Shown here piece by piece: positions 1 to 6,442 of a DNA stretch of 42,201 nt. Origin of the DNA: a virus. A model generated the notes under the pieces. It was given only the letters and a program-made list of their open reading frames with translations. It was not told the DNA's origin and did not search any database. The position numbers were made by a program, and so were the translations under genes. Position 1 is the first letter of the stretch. Every line of letters begins with the position of its first letter. The stretch covers positions 1 through 42,201 of the IMG/VR virus record IMGVR_UViG_3300037882_000362. One strand, given 5' to 3'.

Positions 1-51
1 AACTCTTGATAGCGTTGGGTATATTTGTTGAGATGTTCCATGCGTATATTG

Positions 52-57
52 TAAATA
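52..57 (+). promoter_or_regulatory. Late promoter box TAAATA, five bases before ATG 63
   Basis: TAAATA is followed by AGAAT and then ATG at 63. By the T4 late-promoter geometry (box ends at -6) transcription would start on the A of the start codon. The bases before it (1-62) hold no gene I can support; they may be the tail of a gene that begins outside the window. Confidence 0.6.
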
Positions 58-62
58 AGAAT

Positions 63-305
63 ATGAGATTGTCAATAGAAGAAAGCAATAAATTATCACA
101 ACTTTACACTGAAAAGGTTTTGGTAGAGATGGATGTCGATGGAGTGATGGGTGGATCTGAAACTTCTGATGAAGATCTTGAGAATCATGACGACTATGCT
201 CCGGGTGATGACCGCATACCTCACCTAATTGGTAATGTTATAACAAGAAAAGGTGCTACCCCGCTCAAAAAGAAGAAAAAGGCTCGCCGTTCCGGTCCCT
301 TATAA
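63..305 (+). CDS. Small acidic/basic protein with capsid-targeting-like N-terminus
   Basis: 80 aa, function unknown. The frame is open further upstream (possible starts at 6 and 33), but ATG 63 is chosen because it sits exactly five bases after a TAAATA box, as at 14 other genes here. The N-terminus has the pattern LSQLYTEKVLVE, like the LxxLYxE motif in the two proteins at the other end of the window (41691 and 41951) and like T4 capsid-targeting peptides that the prohead protease cuts after (L/I)xE. The middle is acidic (DEDLENHDD); the C-terminus is very basic (KKKKKARR), which would suit DNA contact inside a head. The internal head protein role is an inference; homology was not checked. 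Confidence 0.6.
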   Translation: MRLSIEESNKLSQLYTEKVLVEMDVDGVMGGSETSDEDLENHDDYAPGDDRIPHLIGNVITRKGATPLKKKKKARRSGPL

Positions 306-348
306 GTTATAATCCATAGTTATAACTACCTATAACCAATCGTTATAG
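305..348 (+). repeat. GTTATA inverted/direct repeat cluster
   Basis: Within the 193-base gap between genes (306-498) GTTATA occurs at 306, 319 and 342 and as its complement at 331. Two perfect short hairpins result: AGTTATAA (305-312) with TTATAACT (320-327), and CTATAAC (330-336) with GTTATAG (342-348). GTTATAAC also occurs at 237. It could be an operator array or a weak processing/termination structure. The rest of the gap is AT-rich with no gene seen. Confidence 0.45.
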
Positions 349-487
349 TTGATATAGATTATTATATTCAGTATAGTAATTACTATTGTTCTTAACCCAC
401 CCACCTCCCTATAAGTATATACCATAATATAAGAAGTCAAGGGGGTTTTCGAAAATAATTCAAAAATATTCAGAATTGACAATAAAG

Positions 488-493
488 TAAATA
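488..493 (+). promoter_or_regulatory. Late promoter box TAAATA, five bases before ATG 499
   Basis: TAAATA then CTCCC then ATG. A TTGACAATA sequence (476-484) precedes it, resembling the TTGACAAT elements upstream of 4640, 6443 and 16325, but here it is too close to the start to be an ordinary -35 box for the same transcript. Confidence 0.6.
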
Positions 494-498
494 CTCCC

Positions 499-948
499 AT
501 GACAAAATGGATAGGATTACCAGATGATTACAGTGATATTTTCGGATTTGTATATATAATAAAGAACAATCACCCAGATGTAATAAAAGAAAAGGGTAAA
601 AGATACTACATCGGATGTAAGCAATGTCTAATGAGAGTTAAGAAAAAACCATTAAAAGGTAAAACTCGTAATAGAATACAGTTTAAAGATAACGGAGTCA
701 ATGCATATTGGGGATCTTCTAAAGAGTTATTAGCAGATATTGAGAAGTATGGTATAGAAAATTTCAGTAGAGAAGTAATAGAATTATGTGATTCTAAGTT
801 TCACATGAAATACGCAGAACTTAATTGGCAATTAATGACCAATGCTTTATTAGATCCTTTATACTATAATGGTATTATAAACATCAGATTAATAGGTCCA
901 AAAAACTTTGTTGACAAGCCAAGATCCCTTGATACACTCAAATTATGA
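499..948 (+). CDS. SegE-like GIY-YIG domain protein, putative endonuclease
   Basis: 149 aa. The N-terminal half fits the GIY-YIG fold: FVYIIKN as the first strand (GIY position), then YYIGCKQ as the YIG element, a basic stretch (RVKKKPLKGKTRNR), and YWGSSKELLADIEKYG with NFSREVIE, the pattern I know from SegE-like putative endonucleases of T4-type phages. No separate DNA-binding repeats follow. The likely role is a DNA endonuclease, either homing or host/competitor DNA cleavage. The start is fixed by the late box five bases upstream. The next gene overlaps its end by ATGA, so the two are probably co-translated. The family call rests on motif recognition. Confidence 0.6.
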   Translation: MTKWIGLPDDYSDIFGFVYIIKNNHPDVIKEKGKRYYIGCKQCLMRVKKKPLKGKTRNRIQFKDNGVNAYWGSSKELLADIEKYGIENFSREVIELCDSKFHMKYAELNWQLMTNALLDPLYYNGIINIRLIGPKNFVDKPRSLDTLKL

Positions 949-1445
949 GTATCTTCGTCAAGTATAACATCTACATTTACGATATTGACAACCTTTTTGT
1001 TAAGACCAACAAAATGGTAGCCCAATATCTTATAAACACAGGATTACCTTTAACATTTGATTTTTCCAAGAAAGACAATCAGAAAATATTCAAACATTAT
1101 TTCATAAATTTGTTGTGTGAATTTATAATGGAAAATCCTCATAACTGTAAAATGATCTTTTATAGTAATACACTTACAAAAGATCCATTTCGTAATAAAG
1201 TCATAACCGATATTAAAAAAATATTCGGATTTAAAATTTACGAAGGTGTATGGAGTCACTCAGATTTCTTAAAAGTAATAAAAGGAAACAGTGTTACAGT
1301 GGACGAGTTCGAACTATTTGTCCAAGAAGAATCTAAACCTAAGACATTCAAACACATTAAAAAGTTTCTTGAAAAAGATGGATATAAAGCACTTAACGAT
1401 ACATATTTCAAAGATATCGCAAACAAGATGCTAATAGTCTGCTAA
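945..1445 (+). CDS. Uncharacterised protein coupled to the SegE-like gene
   Basis: 166 aa, not recognised. It begins inside the stop of the previous gene (ATGA overlap at 945), so translation is probably coupled. It starts with a hydrophobic strand and acidic pair (NIYIYDIDNLFV) and has a second strand ending in IFYSNTLTKDP, then a basic helix; this alternation suggests a small alpha/beta fold, perhaps HAD- or Rossmann-like, but key residues are not clear enough to name a family. No signal peptide or membrane helix is visible. Its AT content is higher than that of the structural genes further on. Linkage to an endonuclease gene could mean a partner or regulator; this is speculation. Confidence 0.6.
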   Translation: MSIFVKYNIYIYDIDNLFVKTNKMVAQYLINTGLPLTFDFSKKDNQKIFKHYFINLLCEFIMENPHNCKMIFYSNTLTKDPFRNKVITDIKKIFGFKIYEGVWSHSDFLKVIKGNSVTVDEFELFVQEESKPKTFKHIKKFLEKDGYKALNDTYFKDIANKMLIVC

Positions 1446-1448
1446 ATA
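1443..1448 (+). promoter_or_regulatory. Late promoter box TAAATA, five bases before ATG 1454
   Basis: The box overlaps the stop of the previous gene (TAA 1443-1445). TAGTC and then ATG follow. A promoter inside a stop codon keeps this gene independent of the upstream operon. Confidence 0.6.
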
Positions 1449-1453
1449 TAGTC

Positions 1454-1825
1454 ATGAGTAAGTTTTTGACTTTAATTGAAGAGTTCGACCCAAATTCCCA
1501 AGGTGATCCTAAATGGGAACTAATTGACTTCCTAAAATCTAAGGGAGTTAGTGTTTCTTTGGTTCAAGGAACCGATATGGTTTACATTGATACGGGTTCT
1601 AAAACTATTCCAGTTACAGTTTCAAAACCTGAAGAAGATACTGAGAGCACTGCTATGTTGAATGACATTGCTGCTGATGAAAAGGATAAGTTCCAATCAC
1701 AAGCTGCTCAAACTGTAAAGATGAGACAAAGAATTGCTCCTAAAGTTATTAAGAGTGCTCAAAATCAAATCAAAGAAGTTGAAACCGCTCTTCGCAAACC
1801 AGTCAACACAACTCTAGGATATTAA
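1454..1825 (+). CDS. Small putative head-internal protein with capsid-targeting-like N-terminus
   Basis: 123 aa, function unknown. The N-terminus MSKFLTLIEEF resembles T4 capsid-targeting sequences (short amphipathic helix, hydrophobic-x-E cleavage site). The body has a short beta-rich stretch (VSLVQGTDMVYIDTGSKTIPVTV, about residues 32-55) and then a charged, helical, Gln/Lys-rich C-terminal half (DKFQSQAAQTVKMRQRIAPK). It has its own late promoter box and is followed after one base by the next small gene, with which it probably shares a transcript. A structural or injected protein is likely from context; no enzyme motif is visible. Confidence 0.6.
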   Translation: MSKFLTLIEEFDPNSQGDPKWELIDFLKSKGVSVSLVQGTDMVYIDTGSKTIPVTVSKPEEDTESTAMLNDIAADEKDKFQSQAAQTVKMRQRIAPKVIKSAQNQIKEVETALRKPVNTTLGY

Positions 1826-1826
1826 T

Positions 1827-2198
1827 ATGATTTCAAAAACTTTAAAGCTCATTGATCGCTACATGCTCGTAATTGAGCAAGGTGAAGCACCACCAATGGA
1901 AGATCCTAATCAAGCACAAGGACAGCCACAAGATGTCCAAGACGTTACACAACAGACTCCAGAGGAAACAATGCCTATGTCATCTGCTGGTGAGGATGAG
2001 TATATCCAAAACATGATTGATGCTGCATTATTTGAACCTTCTCCAGAAGAAGCAAATACACTTCTGAATCTTCAGAGTCAAATGCAAATGAAGAAATATA
2101 CAAATGCTCGCGAAGAAATTCTTCCGACTGTTATTTCCATTATCGGTTCTTCCACTCAAGCCAACGGTTTGAAGCAGAACTTGAATAATATCGAGTAA
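1827..2198 (+). CDS. Small Gln/Pro-rich putative virion protein
   Basis: 123 aa, function unknown. It begins with an amphipathic stretch (LKLIDRYMLVIEQGE) with possible prohead-protease sites (VIE), followed by a low-complexity acidic Gln/Pro-rich linker (about residues 23-55) and a helical C-terminal half containing SPEEANTLLNLQSQMQMKKY. It lies one base after the previous stop. AGGA about eight bases before the start is one of the few plausible ribosome binding sites in the window. It is exactly as long as its neighbour, but the sequences are not evidently related. A role in the capsid core is inferred from the N-terminus and context only. Confidence 0.55.
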   Translation: MISKTLKLIDRYMLVIEQGEAPPMEDPNQAQGQPQDVQDVTQQTPEETMPMSSAGEDEYIQNMIDAALFEPSPEEANTLLNLQSQMQMKKYTNAREEILPTVISIIGSSTQANGLKQNLNNIE

Positions 2199-2200
2199 CG

Positions 2201-2208
2201 TATAAATA
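2201..2208 (+). promoter_or_regulatory. Full T4-type late promoter TATAAATA, five bases before ATG 2214
   Basis: An exact match to the T4 late consensus TATAAATA, then GCTGC and ATG. It is one of three full-consensus boxes in the window and helped define the shorter TAAATA core. Confidence 0.7.
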
Positions 2209-2213
2209 GCTGC

Positions 2214-3008
2214 ATGATTTCAGCTATTAGAATTAACAATGGTTTCGCAACAGAACTACCGGGATTTTCTCCGGGTTGTGTTTTTCAATTCACACCAAAG
2301 CTAAATGTTTTGTTTGGTCAGAATGGTTCTGGGAAATCTACAATTCTAAAAATAATAAAATCCTACTGTGGTATTCCCCAAGAAAAGGGAGGATGGACAA
2401 GAGTTAATCATCCATTAGCATTGGGTGCAACTGATAAGAGCCACTTCCCATGGGTTTATAAAGAATTCTCACCGGGACATTGTGAAGCTGATGTTGTTTG
2501 GGATGGAACTCCAACTTTCTTTAATGAAGGTGACACAAAGATTGATAAGTGGGCTTGGTTTACTCATAAAGACATTTCATCTGAGGATGGTATGTCTTCT
2601 GAAGTGGATCACATGAACAATCTGGTTGATAATCCATCATCAGGACAATACAGAATTAAAAAGATGAACAAGTTGTTCAATCTTCTCAAAACTCCCCCAA
2701 ATATTCTGGAATATGAGCAAAATAGTAACTCTCAACAAATCGCAGAGGTAAATTATTTCCGTTCATTACCTAGAACTGGTAGAGTCACCTTACTTTTAGA
2801 TGAACCTGAACGTGCATTATCTGTTCCAAAACAAAGAGATATGTTCAAACTCCTACAAGATATGTCGGAGGATTATCAGATCATCATCGCCACACACTCC
2901 CCATTTGTATTGTTCGGTGTAGAAGGTAATTTCATAAACCTAGAGGAAGGTTACGACCAAAAATGTATCGAAATCTTCAAAGAATGCGTAGAAGGACTAA
3001 AAGTATGA
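2214..3008 (+). CDS. ABC-type/AAA_21-like ATPase
   Basis: 264 aa with a complete ABC-ATPase motif set. Walker A GQNGSGKST is at residues 35-43, a probable signature SSGQ is near the middle, Walker B LLLDEPE is centred on D196-E197, and a switch His (H228) lies in ATHSPF. There is no long coiled coil or nuclease domain, so this is not a full SMC, Rad50 or OLD protein; the core resembles stand-alone AAA_21 ATPases. Such proteins couple ATP-driven dimerisation to DNA or protein remodelling. No membrane partner is present, so transport is unlikely. It has a full-consensus late promoter, unusual for a DNA-metabolism ATPase, and overlaps the next small gene by ATGA. The substrate is unknown. Confidence 0.75.
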   Translation: MISAIRINNGFATELPGFSPGCVFQFTPKLNVLFGQNGSGKSTILKIIKSYCGIPQEKGGWTRVNHPLALGATDKSHFPWVYKEFSPGHCEADVVWDGTPTFFNEGDTKIDKWAWFTHKDISSEDGMSSEVDHMNNLVDNPSSGQYRIKKMNKLFNLLKTPPNILEYEQNSNSQQIAEVNYFRSLPRTGRVTLLLDEPERALSVPKQRDMFKLLQDMSEDYQIIIATHSPFVLFGVEGNFINLEEGYDQKCIEIFKECVEGLKV

Positions 3009-3211
3009 GTGAAGAAATTGTAGATAAATATGCAGCCAAACCAGAAGAACGATTAACATCTTCAGATATTGATAAATTCTGTAGAATGTGGAAGGGAGAT
3101 GAGGATTCTGAAGCTTTAGGAGCAATTTATGAGAGTAAAGTTCCCAAAATCTTATATGATACTGAAATAGCTGTCCGAAGTATGAGATCTAAATATGGTG
3201 TTGATGATTAA
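3005..3211 (+). CDS. Small protein coupled to the ABC-type ATPase
   Basis: 68 aa, not recognised. ATG 3005 overlaps the ATPase stop (ATGA), which is why it is preferred to the longer frame opening at 2963. The sequence is charged and helical (TSSDIDKFCRMWKG; ILYDTEIAVRSMRSKYG) without membrane or metal-binding motifs. The tight coupling makes a partner or regulator of the ATPase plausible, but nothing in the sequence shows it. Confidence 0.6.
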   Translation: MSEEIVDKYAAKPEERLTSSDIDKFCRMWKGDEDSEALGAIYESKVPKILYDTEIAVRSMRSKYGVDD

Positions 3212-3226
3212 TTAATATCCATTTGA

Positions 3227-3232
3227 TAAATA
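3227..3232 (+). promoter_or_regulatory. Late promoter box TAAATA, five bases before ATG 3238
   Basis: TAAATA, ATAGC, then ATG. It decides the start of the following gene at 3238 rather than at an in-frame alternative at 3223. Confidence 0.6.
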
Positions 3233-3237
3233 ATAGC

Positions 3238-3654
3238 ATGAGATTTAGAGATAGAGAAAATTCTTTAATGTGGGAACATTATCAAGACAGTCGTCCAGTT
3301 GTAGGATTCAACCAACAACCTAAGACGCCTACTGTCAAAAACGCGCTCTACACTCCTGAAGAGGAAGCTGAAGTTATGCTTGCTTTTGATGAGCCAGCAG
3401 GACCAGTAGAAGTTGATGACTCCCTTGAATTGGAAAGTCCAGAAGAAGAACTCGATGAAGTTCTACATTCCGATCTTAAGAAATTGGCTGACTATTCACA
3501 AAAACTTCTTACGGTCAAACATAGTGATTTGGACACTTGGATGCTTGCCAAACTAATTAAAGCTTCTGAATATGTTTCAGACGTTTGGCACCGTGTTGAT
3601 GCTAAAGCAGACTTTGCAAATACTGGTGTTGATCAAATCGATCCTTCCCTGTAA
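3238..3654 (+). CDS. Putative small virion protein with conserved helical C-terminal domain
   Basis: 138 aa. The first part is polar (residues 1-40), followed by a Glu/Asp-rich linker (about 41-80) and a helical C-terminal domain: DLKKLADYSQKLL, then DLDTWMLAKLIKASEYVSDV. The pattern of a helix pair with W..AKL.KA.EYVS.V resembles a short domain I know from several T4-like marine phage proteins (W-x-x-x-K-x-x-K-A-A-D-Y), whose function I cannot state. The start is chosen by the late box. It sits among other capsid-targeted-like proteins and is probably packaged or structural. Confidence 0.6.
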   Translation: MRFRDRENSLMWEHYQDSRPVVGFNQQPKTPTVKNALYTPEEEAEVMLAFDEPAGPVEVDDSLELESPEEELDEVLHSDLKKLADYSQKLLTVKHSDLDTWMLAKLIKASEYVSDVWHRVDAKADFANTGVDQIDPSL

Positions 3655-3660
3655 TGCAAC

Positions 3661-4101
3661 ATGGTAACTTTCAAACATTTCTTTGTAGAGAAATCAGTTC
3701 TTGGTTTAGAAGAAACCATTTACATTGATGGTATTGGTCAGTTAAGAGCTAAACTCGATACTGGTAATGGAGCATTTAATGTTCTCCATGGTGAAGATAT
3801 TAAGGAAAGTGGTAAAATAGTTCGTTTCACTACCGAAAACGGAATTGTGATCGAAGCACCTACAACCGATCACATCACAATTAATCTTGGTGCTGGAAAT
3901 AGAGAAGATCGTCCAGTTGTCCTTTTCAACGTCAAAGTTGGAAATAAGGTTTTCAAAGATGTCCCATTCTCAATTGGAAACAGAAGTGAGAACACTCACA
4001 AGGTTCTGATCAGTAAAAGTTTTATCCAAAACGAATTGGATGCATTAATCGACGTTTCTTTAGTTGACGTTGCCCACCGAAACATAGAAGTAAAAGTATG
4101 A
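3661..4101 (+). CDS. Retropepsin-like aspartic protease with capsid-targeting-like N-terminus
   Basis: 146 aa. LRAKLDTGNGAFNVL places the catalytic D-T-G of a clan AA aspartic protease at residues 33-35. The later KVLISKSFIQNELDALIDVS matches the second hydrophobic element of retropepsin-like or 'ATP-dependent zinc protease'-type domains. Only one DTG is present, so activity would need a homodimer. The N-terminus MVTFKHFFVEKS looks like a short capsid-targeting peptide with an FVE cleavage site, suggesting prohead delivery. It follows the previous gene by six bases and overlaps the next by ATGA. Substrates could be internal head proteins or, if injected, host proteins; this is inference. The fold call is fairly good. 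Confidence 0.7.
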   Translation: MVTFKHFFVEKSVLGLEETIYIDGIGQLRAKLDTGNGAFNVLHGEDIKESGKIVRFTTENGIVIEAPTTDHITINLGAGNREDRPVVLFNVKVGNKVFKDVPFSIGNRSENTHKVLISKSFIQNELDALIDVSLVDVAHRNIEVKV

Positions 4102-4607
4102 TCACTCAGAGAGAATTATTAGATGAAGGCTTTTGGGATAAAGTTAAAAAAGGTGTTACAGCTATACCGAAAGCTGCTTCTGGCGTTCTTGGTGCCGCTG
4201 TCAAAGGTGGTGCAAAGGCTTTGGATTATGTAGCCCCAGAAATAACACATCCATTACACAGATTAGAAGCAGGAATTAGAGACATTGGAAGTTCTGCAAG
4301 ATTGGGATACGATGCATTCTCTGGTGGAAGACCAAAAACATATAAAGATATTCTAGCGGATGCTGGATATTTTATGAACGAGAAGGATGGAGTTACCAGA
4401 TCTGGTAAAAACCACGTTGTTTCTGGTTGGAGAATTCTCGGACACAATAAGAAAGGTCAACCCATTCCTGATAAATTAAGTCGAATGCTTACATTTCTTT
4501 TCGACAAAAATAACAATTTTAAAATTGTCGGGACTTCTACTCAAGATGCCTCTACCCTTGTTAGGCAAAAACCAATTAAAATACCGAAACAAAAAACAAG
4601 ACCTTGA
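4098..4607 (+). CDS. Putative head-internal protein with capsid-targeting-like N-terminus
   Basis: 169 aa, function unknown. MITQRELLDEGFWDKVKKG is a strong T4-like capsid-targeting pattern: a short helix ending LLDEG, then a basic amphipathic segment. Residues about 20-45 are Ala/Gly-rich and basic (AIPKAASGVLGAAVKGGAKAL), which may be membrane-active or DNA-contacting. The C-terminal half carries a compact region (YKDILADAGYFMNEKDGVTRSGKNHVVSGWRILG) and ends very basic. It overlaps the protease gene by ATGA. A packaged or injected protein is the best inference; no enzyme motif is seen. Confidence 0.6.
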   Translation: MITQRELLDEGFWDKVKKGVTAIPKAASGVLGAAVKGGAKALDYVAPEITHPLHRLEAGIRDIGSSARLGYDAFSGGRPKTYKDILADAGYFMNEKDGVTRSGKNHVVSGWRILGHNKKGQPIPDKLSRMLTFLFDKNNNFKIVGTSTQDASTLVRQKPIKIPKQKTRP

Positions 4608-4628
4608 CAATTTAATTTGTCATAGTAT
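4604..4628 (+). promoter_or_regulatory. Candidate early promoter TTGACAATT...TAGTAT with overlapping inverted repeat
   Basis: TTGACA (4604-4609) lies 36 bases before ATG 4640, with TAGTAT at 4623-4628. TTGACAATT also lies 35 bases before ATG 16325 with GAGTAT at the same spacing, and TTGACAATA lies 35 bases before ATG 6443. An inverted repeat TGACAA-N6-TTGTCA (4605-4622) overlaps the element and could be an operator. The box spacing (13) is short for sigma70. Confidence 0.4.
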
Positions 4629-4639
4629 CGTCTCCTTGT

Positions 4640-4939
4640 ATGAATATTGAAATAAAAGGAAGTAATGACGAGTTTTTCACCATCCAAACTAAAGAGATGG
4701 GTGAAGTTTGGGTAGCCAGCGACGGTAGAAGATCCGTAATCGCAAAAACCGAACAAGATGCTGTAGAATTTTTTGAATCCCTACCAGCACCAGTTGTCGA
4801 AGTAAAAGAAGAGGTGGTTGAAGAAATTCCCCAACCACCTTATCGCGGACCACTTCCTGCTCCTATTGAGAATCCTAAGTCAAATAACTTTGACCTTTTT
4901 GCAGGAACCTCATGGGCAGGTAAAAGACAGCCACATTAA
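4640..4939 (+). CDS. Small uncharacterised protein with Pro/Glu-rich C-terminus
   Basis: 99 aa, not recognised. Residues 1-50 look like a small beta-alpha domain (IEIKGSNDEFFTIQTKEMGEVWVASDG; TEQDAVEFFESL); the C-terminal half is an acidic, proline-rich tail (EVKEEVVEEIPQPPYRGP) without fixed structure. It is transcribed apart from its neighbours, from a TTGACAATT-type element rather than a late box, so it may be an early protein. Its TAA stop is interlocked with the stop of the opposing endonuclease gene on TTAA (4936-4939). Confidence 0.55.
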   Translation: MNIEIKGSNDEFFTIQTKEMGEVWVASDGRRSVIAKTEQDAVEFFESLPAPVVEVKEEVVEEIPQPPYRGPLPAPIENPKSNNFDLFAGTSWAGKRQPH

Positions 4940-5619
4940 ACTTTTAGAGTTAAATTCAATGCGTCTCTCCTTAGTTTGGATTGACGCATTTTTTCTTTAG
5001 TTTCATCTGAGGCTTTCCTACCTAAGTTAGACTTTCTAACTTTTTCTATATGTTCTCTTGATTTGGCCTTACCTTTATGAAGGTCACTCAATTTCTTTCG
5101 AGTTTCTTCAGAGACAAATTTCCCGGTATTACCTTGTTTAATTTTTTCTTTATGTTCGTTTGTTAGAGTTCGCCCAATATTAATAGTTCTTAATCTTTCC
5201 TTTTCTTTTTCGGAATACTCCCTATTAATAGCCGCTTGTCTCATCTTTTCTTTAGCTTCTTCTGTGTGGGGAACTCCTGTTCTATCATTGGAGTGTTTGC
5301 ATATATTATAACCTTTAGTTGGATCAGTAGAATTTAATAACTCTATATAATAAGACTCCCTCTCAAGGAGATAGGTATTATCCTTGGATTTAGTAAAATC
5401 GGTAAAAATTTCTAAAATCTCTACAGAAAATGAATCCCATCCATATTTTCTTATGGCATTCTGAAAATGACATTTCCCATAGGATTTATTCCCACAATTT
5501 TTATGATAACTAAACCTATCTCTAAAATTTACCGTTTTGCCTACGTAAATTTTACCGGTATCTATACATGTTAATTTATAGATACCGGCACCAGTTGGAT
5601 ATTTAGAATGTCTTCCCAT
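4936..5619 (-). CDS. GIY-YIG homing endonuclease with NUMOD3 repeats
   Basis: 227 aa. The GIY-YIG nuclease domain is complete: GIYKLT (residues 12-17), YVGKT (25-29), the R-x-x-x-H basic element RDRFSYH, and the metal-binding Glu in LLERESYYI. Residues about 120-220 form four to five NUMOD3-type DNA-binding repeats (HTEEAKEKMRQA, SEETRKKLSDLHKGK, SREHIEKVRKSNLGRK, SDETKEKMRQSK). This is the classic free-standing homing endonuclease layout of T4 Seg-type enzymes. The site cut is probably near phoH or in its counterpart in related phages. It lies on the reverse strand after phoH, with its own late-type box five bases before ATG, and its stop is interlocked with the forward gene. Confidence 0.9.
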   Translation of the reverse strand: MGRHSKYPTGAGIYKLTCIDTGKIYVGKTVNFRDRFSYHKNCGNKSYGKCHFQNAIRKYGWDSFSVEILEIFTDFTKSKDNTYLLERESYYIELLNSTDPTKGYNICKHSNDRTGVPHTEEAKEKMRQAAINREYSEKEKERLRTINIGRTLTNEHKEKIKQGNTGKFVSEETRKKLSDLHKGKAKSREHIEKVRKSNLGRKASDETKEKMRQSKLRRDALNLTLKV

Positions 5620-5624
5620 TCATA

Positions 5625-5630
5625 TATTTA
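5625..5630 (-). promoter_or_regulatory. Late promoter box TAAATA (reverse), five bases before the endonuclease ATG
   Basis: On the reverse strand TAAATA is followed by TATGA and then the start codon (5619). This shows that the five-base rule also holds on the minus strand and for a homing endonuclease gene. Confidence 0.6.
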
Positions 5631-5635
5631 GTAAT

Positions 5636-6379
5636 TCAGACACATAATACTTGTGTGATGTGTTTTAGTATTGGAGATCTTACGATATCTGATACATCAA
5701 ATTCTACACAGAAGATATTATTCTTTACAGAGTGTTCAGTGTTGAAGGCGTCAAAGACACCAGTGAAACCTGAATCTCTAATATCGGACTGATTTGCATC
5801 ACCACAGACAATGTATTTGGAATCTCTTCCGAATCTTGTCAAGATGGTGGTGATTTCGCTTTTAGTCATGTTCTGAGTTTCATCCAGAATGACCACACTT
5901 CTGTTAAAGGTCAGACCTCGAACAAAGTTTACCGGAATTGCTTTGATGTAATTATTTTCCATCAAGGATTTAGTAGTTGCTCCATCCACAATTTCATTAA
6001 GTTTATCAACTAATGGCATTGCATACGGACCAAACTTATCATCCAGTTCACCGGGAAGTGCTCCAATAGAGCGAGATGAACTTTCTACAACAGTTCTAAT
6101 ATAGACAATCTGATCTACGTGTCTGTCTCTTAGTAGTTCTAAGGCACTATAGACAGCTAGATATGTCTTCATTGTTCCAGCTACACCATCAACAAACACC
6201 ATATTAGTGTTTTGATTCTGAGTTAGGTAGTAGAATGTTGAATGGTTGGCATTCAACGGGAACTGTTTTTTTAACTTTATATTCGAACAATCAAAGTTCT
6301 TTTTGTATCCTTGTTCGAACTCCGAGGTGATATCTTCCCTTTTGGGAGATCTTTTACGAGCAGTTTTTTTGATTTGCAT
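5636..6379 (-). CDS. phoH: PhoH-like P-loop ATPase
   Basis: 247 aa, full length for phage PhoH. Residues 65-72 form the P-loop GVAGTMKT, in which Met replaces the usual Gly before Lys; phage PhoH proteins often vary at this position. Walker B is VVILDETQN, and sensor-like YIVCGDANQSDI and the RG-LTFNRS segment match the family. PhoH is a predicted ATPase/helicase, found in many marine phages, whose role is not settled (phosphate or RNA metabolism links). A 40-residue basic N-terminal extension precedes the core. It is read divergently from the kinase-like gene at 6443 and followed by the homing endonuclease. Confidence 0.9.
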   Translation of the reverse strand: MQIKKTARKRSPKREDITSEFEQGYKKNFDCSNIKLKKQFPLNANHSTFYYLTQNQNTNMVFVDGVAGTMKTYLAVYSALELLRDRHVDQIVYIRTVVESSSRSIGALPGELDDKFGPYAMPLVDKLNEIVDGATTKSLMENNYIKAIPVNFVRGLTFNRSVVILDETQNMTKSEITTILTRFGRDSKYIVCGDANQSDIRDSGFTGVFDAFNTEHSVKNNIFCVEFDVSDIVRSPILKHITQVLCV

Positions 6380-6386
6380 CGATAAT

Positions 6387-6392
6387 TATTTA
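6387..6392 (-). promoter_or_regulatory. Late-type box TAAATA (reverse), seven bases before the phoH ATG
   Basis: TAAATA on the reverse strand is followed by ATTATCG and ATG. The spacing is seven rather than five, so the transcript would have a leader of about two bases. Confidence 0.45.
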
Positions 6393-6407
6393 ATCTAATA
6401 TCTTCAA

Positions 6408-6434
6408 TTGACAATATAAAAAAATGTGGTAAAT
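6408..6434 (+). promoter_or_regulatory. Candidate early promoter TTGACAATA upstream of the glycan island
   Basis: TTGACA at 6408-6413 lies 35 bases before ATG 6443; TGGTAA lies where TAGTAT/GAGTAT lie in the two similar elements. It would drive the kinase-like gene and the overlapping glycosyltransferase genes behind it. A weaker late-like TAAATT is seven bases before the ATG. Confidence 0.35.
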
Positions 6435-6442
6435 TATTGTAT

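Noticed and set aside
1-62. A partial upstream gene at the window edge
   Set aside because: Frames 1 and 2 stop by base 31 and the third runs into the gene at 63; there is too little sequence to support a gene.
305-348. Reading the GTTATA hairpins as an intrinsic terminator
   Set aside because: The stems are AT-rich, short, and not followed by a T run; a repeat/operator description is safer.
3189-3202. TAAATA followed after five bases by TTG in the 68-aa gene
   Set aside because: It lies in coding sequence near a stop, and the TTG frame is not a gene; a chance match to the late box rule.
4604-4628. Reading the TTGACA and TAGTAT pair as a standard sigma70 promoter
   Set aside because: The spacing is 13 rather than about 17, and no good -10 box lies at 17, so I list it only as a candidate phage-specific element.
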